In this document: in pieces, positions 46,601 to 56,700 of the stretch
How the letters are laid out: each line of letters starts with the position of its first letter
Numbering within the stretch: the first letter of the stretch is position 1
Origin: Leptospiraceae bacterium
GTDB lineage: Bacteria; Spirochaetota; Leptospiria; Leptospirales; Leptospiraceae
Assembly (NCBI GenBank): GCA_016711485.1
Contig: JADJSX010000023.1
Coordinates: forward strand, 310,001 to 374,000
Length of the DNA stretch: 64,000 bases
Direction: 5' to 3'
The notes under the pieces: generated by a model
What the model saw: only the letters and a program-made list of their open reading frames with translations
Told to the model about the DNA's origin: nothing
The model's database searches: none
Position numbers and translations under genes: made by a program

Positions 46601-49600
46601 GCTTTTCTAAGCACTGATAATGGAGTGGATACAGTTGCGGGTAATAATAATTTGTATGACGCGGCAAATAATGTTGGAAATGCTCGAACTAAAGTAATTA
46701 CTATAACAGATCCAATCATCACAAGTATAGAACAGTATGATACAAACAAGAACGGAAAGATTGATCAAATTAAACTTGTATTTTCTATCAATATGAATGA
46801 TGGAACAATAGATGACATAGATGCAAATCTATTTGTAGTAGGTGGATCGGTTGTAACGAAAGTGGATACAGTTTCTGGAGGAACAGGGATAATTGTTTCT
46901 CCGAACAACGATCCAGGAATCGCGAATGATAATATTGTTACCTTATTTACAGATGATTCAAGTGTATCAGGAACAGACCTAAAAAGTGTTAGTTTTACGA
47001 CTAACGTTGGACGTTGGCGAGGTAATAATGGAGTAGAACTTCAGTCCATTGCAAGTCTAAGTTCTATTGCAATCGATAAAGCTCCACCTGTAATTCTTAC
47101 TGCCGTCGCTTCGGATAATACGAATTTGGTAACAGGAGTGGATAGTGATGATACTCTTGTTCTGACATTTTCGGAGTTTACTAATAAACCCGTAATCAAC
47201 ACTGCTAATATTTCTACTATCTTTAGTTTAAATAATGGTCACGTATGGGGGACAATTACATCTGCTACTTGGAATGCGTCAGGCGATATGTTGACACTTC
47301 TATTTGCGGGATCTGGTAATACGGTGGCAGTTGGAGATATGATTACTATTTTAGGAACAGTTGCGGATACGGCCGCTAGTCCAAATACTTCGAATAATAT
47401 TCCTGCAGTAAATCCAATAACAGGAACTTTTTTTACAGTGGATACTTCCACACCGACAGTAGTGTCGGCTACATCTATTAATGCTACTACCGTTCGAGTA
47501 ACCTACTCTAAAGCAATGAATATTTCTGATGCAACAACTACTGGAAATTATAAAATTGTCGTTTCTCCAGGTACAGGGCTTTGTTCGGATAATACGAATT
47601 TTACTGCAGGCACAGTGGCTATCACTGTAAGTGCCGTAACTCAAGTTGATACAAAAACGTTTGATTTGACCACAGCACCTCAATCGGCTACTAGCTATAC
47701 TCTGCTAGTAAATAAAACAGGGGTAAACGATTTTCAACCAGTTAATTTAAGTTGCCCGAATAATGCCGATTTTACTGGAAATGAGGATATTAAAATTTCG
47801 GCCGCTTCTTGTGCAAATACTACTGAGATTGTTTATACTTTTTCTAAACCTGTGAAATCAGGAATGAATTCCGCAAACTCAGCAGAGTGTAACAGCACTT
47901 TAGAATGTGCAAAGAGGTATTACATTACACCTGCAACTCTCGGATCTATTACATCTGTGAAAGCACTAGACGGAATTATCTGTGGTGGTGCGGCGATAAA
48001 TGAAAGTAAAGTTTGTATTACCCACACAATCGTACAAGGTGGAGGTAACTATACGGTAATCTCCGCCAATAATGTGGATGGGGATGGATTTGATAACACT
48101 TATTGGGGAGCTATCCAAAATTCGACTGCTCCAATTGCAAACATACAAGTTAGTCCAAAAGATAGGGCAAGTTTTACAGGATGTGGAGCAGGTATTCATA
48201 ATTTTGTGGACGGACCGATTAGTACAGATCCATTTGGGGATAATGCATACTTTGGTTACGTGATGGGTTATTTTAATAAAATTTATGTCGGACCGAATAC
48301 CAAAGGAAATGCGGCTAGTCGATTTAATCCGGATGGTTCAAACCCTGATACTATGTCGTTTGAATTTACAAAAGATACAAACACGGCAAATGCTTCTGGA
48401 ACTTCTTCTAATTCAGCAACTACTAGAGATGGCTCCATTGCTGTTCCGCCCTATGTGACAATCGGACATACAGGTTGCACAAGCTCATCGGCAGATATCG
48501 CTTCTGGTTGTGGACCCAATAATGAAAATGGTCGTGGTTTATTTGCGTCTGGAGTTATTTCGGGAACAGAATATTTATTTATTACTGGCGGTAGATCGGG
48601 TGGGTATGGCAATTATTTATATTACACATCTGATACAGATACAGTTCTTAATTTTAAATATCTAGATGCAAGAGATGTATTCAATGGTGATGGAGGTGTT
48701 CAAATGAACAAAGGAACAGAGTCTATCATCGTATTTAATGGCAAAGTATATTGGATGGCACCGGGAGATGGAACCTATCGTCCCTATCTCGCAAAGTTGA
48801 ATAATCTAAACCAGGATCAACTTGGTGGGACAGATGGAATTTACTTACAGATGAAAAGAATGTCTGGATTTGGATATGATGCAGCTTCTCGAAATGGTGC
48901 GGATAAAGTTGGTGGAACTTTATTTGGTTACAACGATAGACTTTATTTGGCAAATTCAGGATCGAATTCTGTTGATAATGCTAGCACTTGTGATGCAAAC
49001 TCTCCATATACTGCCGGCACAACTTCTACTATGTATGGTTCTATCACTACAAGTGGAACTACTACTCAGAGGAGAACAATAAGTAACCTCTCTAGCACAG
49101 CGGGTCTTACTACTGGAATGAATGTATTTGGAAATGGAATTGCCTCTGGCGCAACCATAACTAGCATTCCGAATTCTACTACCGTTGTAATTTCTAGTAA
49201 TGCAATCTTAACTGGAACTCAGTTGATTAATTTCCTGAATACTTCTACGAATCCATGTATGCAGACAGGTGGTATTATTCGATCTACGAATAATGATCCT
49301 GCCGCTTGTACGGCGGCTAACGCTTGTGGAAATTGGATAGACATAACTCCAACGGCAACCAAGTTCAGACAGTATTTTAGCATTGTTCTTTTGAAACTAG
49401 CTGATTTAATTCCTGCCGAAAGACCAATTCCTGGTTTTGAATCATTCAATTCTAAAATTTACATGATTCGAAATGCATGTACAACTCGCGTTCAAAAAAT
49501 TGGCTCCTCAAATGACATTGTTTGCCCAGATGGAAATGAAATTCCACAACTTTGGAAATGTGATCCAACCAATGGTGGATCCGATGTAACCAATCCAACA

Positions 49601-50131
49601 ACTTGTGAAGCTGGTGAATGGTCGTTAGTTGCTGAAAATGGCTCGAGCGGTAAAACCAATATGAATATGTCCACAAACAAAGAAATCTCTATACTAACCA
49701 AAAACGGTTCACAACTTTATATTGGGTATGACAATGCTACAACTGGAGCTCAAATTTGGCGCACAAAATCAGGTGTAACCGATCCAATCAGTGAATCTGA
49801 TTTTGAACAGATTGGTGCTAATGGTTTTGGTGATCCGTCCAATAATTTAGAATTGTATTCTTCCGTATCTCTAGAACAGTCCGGTTCGTTCTATATGTAT
49901 GTAACTACCGGACGACCAGGCTCTACTCCTGTTCAACCGCTTCGAATTTATAGACAGGTAAATGCCGGACCGCTTGCGTTATTGGGCAATGACTCTATGA
50001 GTGAATTGCTTGCTTATATAAATCATGAAGATAATACTCCTTACACGAGAGGATTAATAATTTTGATTTTAATAATTTCCGGTTATTTAATCTTTAAAAA
50101 AACAATAAGGAAAAAAAGTTATGAAGAATAA
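40646..50131 (+). CDS. Giant Calx-beta surface lipoprotein 1
   Basis: A 3161-residue protein. The signal peptide ends in FSGC23, giving mature CTAWPAVAALL followed by a glycine-rich stretch. Two Ig-like domains of about 110 residues follow. Thirteen Calx-beta-type repeats run from about residue 311 to 1785, each ending in HTYTINDDD- or GTITNDD-like strands; repeats 5-7 have an exact 342-base period. EF-hand-like loops DLDNNGKID (about 1793) and DTNKNGKID (about 2031) suggest calcium binding. More Ig-like domains lead to a Cys-containing C-terminal domain, with an insertion near nt 49000-49250. The protein ends with a membrane helix and KKTIRKK. An adhesin-like surface role is inferred. Confidence 0.85.
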   Translation: MPKSKGLHALLITLLFTFTFSGCTAWPAVAALLGLGGGKSGGGMLIIPPGGSESGPNQGVQPVSSEIILTTTTSSRYYGAGSVIEISVKFSEPVDVTGIPKLRLNNLVDVNYLSGSGSDTLVFRYTVQSGNNEDVIGLETASQTALSLNGGTIKSTANSKNMSLTLPVPGSVNSFGNGKVIVIDTIVPTITNVTSTTTNGIYGIGGTVSIEVEFSEAVNVIGTPQILLETGGVDRLVDCTTGFGTTRLSCLYTIQSGDMSTDLDYVDVNSFSLNGSTVKDGALNDATLTLVAPGVAGSLGFNSDIVVNTSFPSVSFSVSSSSGLESVSSVTLTVDISFSPLSGDVSVPYSVTGGTASGGSDYTLASGTLSYIIGDGTSKTITLNVSDDILDENNETVIVTLGTPTNGSLGSNPSYTYTILDNDTAPSVSFDLSGSSGNESATNVTIPVSLSTASGLVVSVDYSVSGGTATGSGTDYTITSGTLTFAAGITTQNINFAVTNDSVNELDETVIVTISNPGNSSLGSTVNHTYTITNDDPIPSVAFDLSSSNGSETVTNVLLPVSLSSVSAQTVTVNYSVTGGSATGGGTDYTLTSGILTFPAGTTTQNINLTVTNDTLGESNETIVVSLSNAGNSSIGANSTHTYTINDNDATTVAFSSASSSGSEGISAVNLGVTLSNANSSVVSVDYAVSGGTATGSGTDYTLASGTLTFNAGVTSQNISLTIVNDTMNETDETILVTLSNPTVATLGTNITHTYTINDNDTAPILSIDSPTVAEGNSGTTTLTYTVTLSAVSGNTVSVNYSTSNGTATTADNDYIAIASTGLTFTPGQTTKTIDVTINGDTKDEPNETVIVTLTTPTNATILSAIGTGTITNDDTAPTLSIDSPTVAEGNSGTTTLTYTVTLSAASGNTVSVNYSTSNGTATTADNDYIAIPSTGLTFTPGQTSKTIDVTINGDAKDEPNETVTVTLTTPTNATIVSGNGTGTITNDDTAPTLSISSPSVTEGNSGTKALTYTVTLSAVSGNTVTVDYATVDGTATIADNDYVAIGATTLTFTAGQTSKTFDVTINGDAKDETNETVVVTLSSPTNATILSGTGTGTITNDDTAPTVAFTTTTSNGSEATTSVTIPVTLSAVSGKSITVDYAVTGGTATGAGTDYTLTSGTLTFSAGVTSQNISVTVVNDTVTELNETMIVTLSNPVSSTLGGNIAHTYTINDDDPPTVAFSSTNSNALESVTAVTIPVSLSAAYANTVTVDYAVTGGTATGSGTDYTLTSGTLTFASGTTSQNISINVVNDTATEVDETIMITLSNPVSSTLGGNITHTYTINDNDPPSVAFSVTSSNGSEASTAVTIPVTLSGPRSTSVTVDYAVTGGTATGGGGDFTLASGTLTFAAGVTSQDIALTVVNDTATELNETIIVTLSNPTNASLGGNSVHTYTINDDDLPTVAFDATGSSGVESTTSVTIPVSLSGVTSVTVTVDYAVTSGTATGSGTDYTLTSGTLTFVSGVTTQNITMAVVNDTATELNETVVVTLSNPVSATLGGNTSHTYTINDNDPPIVTFNTGSSNASESITSVTIPVTLSGADANSVTVDYAVSGGTATGNGTDYTLNSGTLVFNSGETSKDITFAVVNDSLYESGETIVVDISNPSIATLGAITSHTYTINDDDTAPTVQFAQSTSNSGDESSLTRTVAVSLSAAAGQDITVVVTDITGPGAGLAISGLDYTAIGSPLTVTIPAGSTTQNIGIPITQDLEFEGNETIQLSLSSPTNATLGAIVGHTFTIIDDDAGILSAETMDLDNNGKIDHYKITFSEPVQDSTFPGYASNALGSAQVNWRIGGTSTGVVLSQGNAEPTLGDVANDEVMYLKFDESGIYDTDSKPEVTTSGNPSLLTVSSKTMGVVYTATVTEIDRAKPVVVTASGTTASSNVTVSFSEPVWGAINMPACGAGGNLNASSLTYIDVSGNGSSSLTGMGADSCGTDSTAIFTANTAFLSTDNGVDTVAGNNNLYDAANNVGNARTKVITITDPIITSIEQYDTNKNGKIDQIKLVFSINMNDGTIDDIDANLFVVGGSVVTKVDTVSGGTGIIVSPNNDPGIANDNIVTLFTDDSSVSGTDLKSVSFTTNVGRWRGNNGVELQSIASLSSIAIDKAPPVILTAVASDNTNLVTGVDSDDTLVLTFSEFTNKPVINTANISTIFSLNNGHVWGTITSATWNASGDMLTLLFAGSGNTVAVGDMITILGTVADTAASPNTSNNIPAVNPITGTFFTVDTSTPTVVSATSINATTVRVTYSKAMNISDATTTGNYKIVVSPGTGLCSDNTNFTAGTVAITVSAVTQVDTKTFDLTTAPQSATSYTLLVNKTGVNDFQPVNLSCPNNADFTGNEDIKISAASCANTTEIVYTFSKPVKSGMNSANSAECNSTLECAKRYYITPATLGSITSVKALDGIICGGAAINESKVCITHTIVQGGGNYTVISANNVDGDGFDNTYWGAIQNSTAPIANIQVSPKDRASFTGCGAGIHNFVDGPISTDPFGDNAYFGYVMGYFNKIYVGPNTKGNAASRFNPDGSNPDTMSFEFTKDTNTANASGTSSNSATTRDGSIAVPPYVTIGHTGCTSSSADIASGCGPNNENGRGLFASGVISGTEYLFITGGRSGGYGNYLYYTSDTDTVLNFKYLDARDVFNGDGGVQMNKGTESIIVFNGKVYWMAPGDGTYRPYLAKLNNLNQDQLGGTDGIYLQMKRMSGFGYDAASRNGADKVGGTLFGYNDRLYLANSGSNSVDNASTCDANSPYTAGTTSTMYGSITTSGTTTQRRTISNLSSTAGLTTGMNVFGNGIASGATITSIPNSTTVVISSNAILTGTQLINFLNTSTNPCMQTGGIIRSTNNDPAACTAANACGNWIDITPTATKFRQYFSIVLLKLADLIPAERPIPGFESFNSKIYMIRNACTTRVQKIGSSNDIVCPDGNEIPQLWKCDPTNGGSDVTNPTTCEAGEWSLVAENGSSGKTNMNMSTNKEISILTKNGSQLYIGYDNATTGAQIWRTKSGVTDPISESDFEQIGANGFGDPSNNLELYSSVSLEQSGSFYMYVTTGRPGSTPVQPLRIYRQVNAGPLALLGNDSMSELLAYINHEDNTPYTRGLIILILIISGYLIFKKTIRKKSYEE
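42931..43956 (+). repeat. 342-base tandem repeat, three units
   Basis: Three consecutive Calx-beta units start at 42931, 43273 and 43615 with an exact 342-base spacing, ending where the next subtype begins. The first two are nearly identical over long stretches (TLSIDSPTVAEGNSGTTTL). The same period occurs in the second giant gene. Confidence 0.8.
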
Positions 50132-50588
50132 AAAATTAGGATTTTTAAAATTACTCTTACTTTCCGTAATTGTGATTTTCCTCAATGAGTGCTCAGGAGA
50201 AAATGAAGATAGTGATAGACCGCCTTCTTCTGATGAAAATAGTCGAGCTATATCTCCGAAGAAAGAATATACCAAGGATTCTCCTGCGGAATGGAAGGAA
50301 TTTGCGAACGATCATTTACCTTTGATTAAGTTGGAAACGGCAAAAACCAAACAGAACATAAGAGTAGAAATTCCCGGCCGTAATTTTTCCGAAAGACATT
50401 ATATAGAGGTAATTGGAATTATGGATGAAAGGTCAGCTGATATTGATGTGTAATATTTGAAACGGGGTGATAAGCCTATTGCTTTGCTGTCTGTAAATCC
50501 CAAGGAATATGATTTAGACACGATGAAAGTTTTTGCTAAATGTAATTTGCATGATTTGTGGACTACTCCATTGATTACACCTCCTTAA
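50121..50588 (+). pseudogene. Superoxide-reductase-like lipoprotein interrupted by a stop codon
   Basis: The frame opens with a lipoprotein signal (lipobox FLNEC) and runs to a TAA at 50451-50453 after 110 residues. The same frame then continues cleanly to a TAA at 50586-50588. Its total length equals that of the intact paralogue at 61397 (156 codons). The lost part contains VFAKCNLHDLW, the iron-ligand motif. The stop replaces a lysine codon of the paralogue, as an AAA-to-TAA change would. The start lies inside the end of the giant gene (overlap of 11 bases), with AAGGA upstream, so translation is probably coupled. Confidence 0.75.
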
Positions 50589-50664
50589 CAAATTATCGCC
50601 GAAGCTAGATTCAGAATCTGACTTAAATTGAAAAAATTAATTGAAAAATAATACATTTGATACG

Positions 50665-50690
50665 GAAGTAATAGTTTTTTTAGTCTACTA
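50665..50690 (+). promoter_or_regulatory. Upstream element shared by giant genes 2 and 3
   Basis: GAAGTAATAGTTTTTTTAGTC about 30-50 bases before the second giant gene aligns without gaps to AAAGTAATAATTTTTGTAGTC before the third (61907-61928). The conserved position suggests a common promoter or leader signal, or just recent duplication of the whole cassette. Confidence 0.45.
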
Positions 50691-50717
50691 ATATTCAAAG
50701 CGAAGGAAGGCATATAT

Positions 50718-53700
50718 ATGAAATATTCCCGAAAGTATTTATCAACGTTATTTATAGTATTATTAAGTATAACCTTTTCGAACTGTACGGCTTGGCCTGC
50801 TATAGCCGCACTTCTCATGGGAGGAAAGTCAGGCGGTGGCGGGATGTTGCTTTTACCACCCGGCGGATCCGATGAAGTTCCTGCAACTCCTGCATTAACC
50901 AGCAATATCGTATTAACTACAGCGACAGTGTCTAGCTATTATCCGGCGACGACTGTGATAGATATTAATGTGAAATTTACTGAGTCAGTCGAAGTCACGG
51001 GATTTCCTCGTTTACGATTAAATAATTTAGTGGATGTGAATTATCTTTCTGGAAGTGGAAGTGATACGTTAGTGTTTCGATATACCGTGCAAGCTGGAAA
51101 TAATGAAGACGTTATTGGACTTGAGACTACGAGTCAAACCGCACTTAGCCTCAATGGCGGAACAATAAAGTCTACGGCAACTACCAACAATATGAGTTTG
51201 ATCTTACCCGTTCCCGGTTCTACGAATTCGTTTGGAAGCGGGAAGGTTATAGTTATAGATACGACTCCTCCAACGATTACAAATGTAACATCGAGCACTT
51301 CTAACGGAGTATATGGGGCGGGAGGAGATATATCAATTCAAGTTACATTTTCTGAAACGATTAATGTGCTTGCGGCTAATCCTCAATTAACTTTAGAAAC
51401 AGGAACTCCCGATAGGGATGCTGATTGTGCTGCAGGAACTGAAATAACTACTTTGACTTGTACTTATACTGTGTTTGCGGGAGATGCAAGTTCTGATTTG
51501 GATTACCTTGCAACAAATTCGCTTGGATTAAACGGATCAACTATACGAGACGCTGCTGGTAACGATGCGAATTTGACTTTAGCCGCTCCTGGAGCAACGA
51601 ATTCCCTGGGTGCGAATAAAGCTATCGTAATTGATACAAGTGTACCAAATATATCTTTTGCACTTGCTTCTTCCAGTGGTGCTGAGTCAACAAGTCCTAC
51701 TTTAACGGTAAATATTTCTAGCGCGCCTTTAACTGCTGATGCAAGTGTTCCGTATTCTGTTACTGGCGGAACTGCGTCAGGAACAGATTATACCTTGTTG
51801 GGTAGCGGGACATTGACATGGACGGTTGGTGATGGTGCTGCAAAAACAATTACGCTTAACGTTGTAGATGACGCGTTAGATGAGAACCCCGAGGATATTG
51901 TCGTTACGCTTGGTATAGCTACTGCTGCGAGTGTAGGAGCACCTGCTGCACATACCTACACAATTAACGATAATGATGCTCCGCCGACTGTAGCATTTGA
52001 TGCAACAATTTCTAATGCGTCTGAGGCAACTACAACTTTCAATATTCCTGTTTCTATTTCAACAGCATCTGGTTTATCGGTTACGGTTGATTATTCTGTA
52101 ACAGGTGGGACTGCTACTTCCGGTGGAACAGATTTTACATTAGCCGCAGGGACTTTGACTTTTGTTGCCGGTGTCACTACGCAGAATATTTCTGTTACTG
52201 TGAACAATGACGCATTGGATGAAGTGAATGAGACGATTGTAATAGATATTTCTAATCCGGGTAATGCAAGTTTAGGAACCAATACAAGTCATACCTATAC
52301 AATTACTGATGATGATGCTGCACCTACGGTTGCATTTAGTGGAACTACATCAAGTGGATCTGAGGTGACAACTGCGGTTAATATACCTGTTACCCTCTCT
52401 GCGGCTTCGAGTCAAACGGTTACTGTGAATTATGCGGTAACAGGTGGAACTGCGACTTCTGGCGGGACAGATTATACATTAGCCGCAGGGACTTTAACTT
52501 TCGTAGCAGGGGATACATCTGAGAATATAGTAATAACTGTAAATAATGATTCTCTCTATGAAAATAATGAAACTATAATTATTGATTTATCAGGACCAAC
52601 CAATTCTACACTGGGCGGTAACACAACGCATACCTATACAATTACAAATGATGATTCTGCGCCTACAGTAGCGTTTACCGCAACGACGTCCAATGGATTA
52701 GAATCCGTAGCCGCACCAACGTTAGCTGTAACATTGTCTGCTGCCTCCGGGCTAGCGACAACTGTAGATTATGCGGTGACAGGAGGAACTGCGACTTCTG
52801 GTGGAACTGATTTTACCTTAGCTGCAGGGACTTTAACTTTTAATGCAGGTGTTACAACGCAAAATATTACTCTTGCCATTGTGAATGATACAATCAACGA
52901 AACGAATGAAACGATTCAAATAACTCTATCAAATCCTACGAATTCGACCTTAGGAACGAATACGGTTCATACCTACACGATCACTGATAATGATACAGCA
53001 CCGACGGTTGCATTTACTGCGACTACTTCCAATGCAGACGAGTCTACTACGGCTGTGACAATTCCAGTTACTTTATCAGGTAATTCCACCGCTCAAACGG
53101 TTACGGTTGGTTATTCGGTGACAGGTGGAACGGCGACTTCTGGTGGAACTGATTTTACTTTAGCCGCAGGGACATTGACTTTTGTTGCAGGGGATACTTC
53201 TGAGGATATTAGCATTACCATAAACAATGATGTTTTAGATGAAGCAAATGAGACAATTCAAATAACTTTGGCAAGTCCTACTGTTGCGACACTGGGAACA
53301 AATACAGTTCATACTTATACGATTAATGATGATGATCCTACTCCTACAGTAGCATTTAATGCTACAACTTCAAACGCCGGAGAGGCTACAACTGCGGTAA
53401 CGATTCCTGTATCGCTCTCGGCTGCGTCGGGACAAACGGTTACTGTCGGTTATTCGGTGACAGGTGGAACTGCAACAGGGACTGGAACTGATTTTACATT
53501 AGCTGCAGGGACATTGACTTTTGTAGCAGGCGATACTTCTGAGGACATAAGCATAACGGTAAACAACGATACTGCCACTGAATTGGATGAGACAATTATT
53601 ATTACACTCGCTACTCCAACGAATTCAACTCTTGGAACGAATACAATTCATACCTATACGATTAACGACAATGATCCGCCAACGGTTGCGTTTAGTGCAA

Positions 53701-56700
53701 CTACCTCGAATGGAAGTGAATCAGCGACAACAGTTACAATTCCAGTTACTTTATCAGGAGCCTATAGTCAAGCGGTAACAGTTGGTTATTCGGTGACAGG
53801 TGGAACGGCGACTTCTGGTGGAACTGATTTTACTTTAGCCGCAGGGACATTGACTTTTAATCCGGGCACAACTTCACAGGATATTTCTATTGCCGTGGTA
53901 AACGATGCATTAGATGAAGTGAATGAAACAATTCAAATAACTTTAGCAAGTCCGACTGTTGCCACACTCGGAACAAATACAGTCCATACTTATACAATTA
54001 ATGATGATGATCCTACTCCTACAGTAGCATTTAATGCTACAACTTCCAATGGAGGAGAAGCTACAACGGCGGTAACGATTCCTGTTTCGCTCTCGGCTGC
54101 ATCTGGTCAAACGGTTACTGTTGGTTATTCGGTGACAGGTGGGACGGCTACTTCCGGTGGAACTGATTTTACATTAGCTGCAGGGACTTTAACTTTTGTA
54201 GCGGGTGATACTTCTGAGGATATTAGTATTACGATAAACAATGATTCTGCGACGGAATTGGATGAGACAATTATTATTACACTAGCTACTCCGACGAATT
54301 CAACTCTTGGAACAAATACCATTCATACCTATACGATTAACGACAATGATCCGCCAACGGTTGCATTTACTACTACAACTGGTAATGGAAGTGAAGCGAC
54401 GACAGCAGTAACGATTCCAGTAACATTATCGGGAGCATACAGCCAAACGGTTACTGTTGGTTATTCTGTGACAGGTGGAACGGCGACTGATGCTGGAACT
54501 GATTTTACTTTAGCCGCAGGGACATTGACTTTTGTAGCAGGTGATACTTCTGAGGATATAAATCTTGCTATCGTAAATGACACTATTTCCGAGTCGAGCG
54601 AAACTATTACTATTACATTAGCAAGTCCTACTGTTGCCACGCTAGGAACAAATACAACTCATACTTATACAATTTTGGACAATGATACGCCGGATGTAAT
54701 TTTTAGCTCAGCTAGTTCGAATGGATCGGAGGCGACTACATCTGTAAATATTCCTGTTACTCTTTCTTTTAGTTCTGCAAATACGGTTACTGTCGATTAT
54801 TCGGTAACAGGTGGAACGGCGACTGATGCTGGAACAGATTTTACTTTAGCCGCAGGAACTTTAACTTTCGTTGCAGGTGATACCTCTGAGAATATTAATA
54901 TCGCTATAAATAATGATGCGTTAGACGAAATAAATGAGACGATTGTTTTAACAATCACTAACTCGACTAATGCCGTTCTTGGAGCTACTACATCTCATAC
55001 TTATACGATCAATGATGATGACCCAACTCCTTCTTTGAGTATTAATAATGTTACTGTTACAGAGGGAAATTCTGGAACGATTAACGCGAATTTTACTGTG
55101 ACATTGTCTGCTGCTTCCAGTCAAACGGTTACTGTGGATTATGCGACATCAAATGCCACTGCGACAGCAGGCTCTGATTACACCGCGATTACCGCAAGTA
55201 CACTAACATTTAACCCAGGCGAAACAACCAAACCAGTCGCGGTTGTGGTGACGGGTGACGCTTTACATGAAGTAGATGAAACTTTTAGTGTAACTTTATC
55301 AAATGTAAGTGCGACTGCAACAATAGGGACAGCTACGGGAACAGGGACGATTACAAACGATGATGCAATTCCTTCATTGAGTATAAATAATGCGACAGTG
55401 ACAGAAGGAAATTCTGGAACGGTAAATGCGAATTTTACTGTGACATTGTCTGCTGCCTCTGGTCAAACGGTAACTGTAGATTATGCGACATCGAATGTTA
55501 CAGCGACAGCAGGCTCTGATTATACTGCTATTACTACAACGGCTTTGACATTTAATCCGGGTGAGACAACTAAGCCAGTAGTGGTTGTAGTAGCGGGTGA
55601 TTCGCTTCATGAAGTAGATGAAACTTTTAGTGTAACACTTTCCAATGTAAGTGCAACTGCGACCATAGCAACAGCGACAGGAACAGGAACTATTACGAAT
55701 GATGATGCAACTCCCTCTCTGAGTATAAACAATGCATCAGTTACGGAGGGAAATTCTGGAACGGTCAACGCGAATTTTACTGTTACCCTTTCTGCTGCGT
55801 CCGGTCAAACGGTAACTGTGGATTATGCGACATCGAATGTTACAGCCGCATCCGGCTCTGACTACACTGCAATTACTACAACAACTTTGACATTTAATCC
55901 AGGGGAAACAACTAAACCAGTCTCGGTTGTGGTTAGTGGTGATTTGCTGCATGAAGGAAATGAGACATTTAGTGTAACACTTTCTAATGTGAGTGCGACT
56001 GCAACTATCGGAACAGCGACAGGAACAGGGACGATTACCAACGATGATGCAATTCCTTCATTGAGTATAAATAATGTTACAGTTACGGAGGGAAATTCCG
56101 GAACGGTTAATGCGAATTTTACTGTGACATTGTCAGCAGCTTCCGGACAAACGGTAACTGTGGATTATGCGACATCAAATGTTACAGCGACAGCAGGCTC
56201 TGACTACACTGCTATTACTACAACAACTTTGACATTTAATCCGGGTGAAACTACTAAACCAGTACCAGTTGTCGTAGCGGGTGACGCACTGAACGAGGTA
56301 GATGAAACATTTAGCGTAACACTTTCCAATGTAAGTGCGACTGCAACAATCGGAACGGCGACAGGAACAGGAACGATTACTAACGACGATGTAATTCCTA
56401 CACTTAGCATAAACGATGTTACAGTAACCGAGGGAAATTCTGGAACGGTTAACGCGAATTTTACTGTGACACTCTCGGCTGCCTCTGGTCAAGCGGTAAC
56501 TGTGGATTATGCGACATCGAATGTTACAGCGACGGCAGGCTCTGATTATACTGCAATTACAACTACAACTTTGACATTTAACCCAGGTGAAACTACAAAA
56601 CCAGTTACGGTTGTGGTTAATGGTGATACCTTACATGAAAACGATGAAACATTTACTGTTACAATTTCTAATGTAAGTACTACAGCAACTATAGTTACAG

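Noticed and set aside
46504..46749. Antisense frames inside the giant genes
   Set aside because: They are shadows created by the repetitive, Thr/Ser-rich coding sequence and have no start signals or family motifs.
50090..50131. LPXTG-type sortase signal
   Set aside because: The C-terminal helix and basic tail are present, but no LPXTG-like motif precedes them.
50451..50453. Programmed recoding at the TAA
   Set aside because: TAA is not used for selenocysteine or pyrrolysine, and no recoding signal was seen; a nonsense change is simpler.
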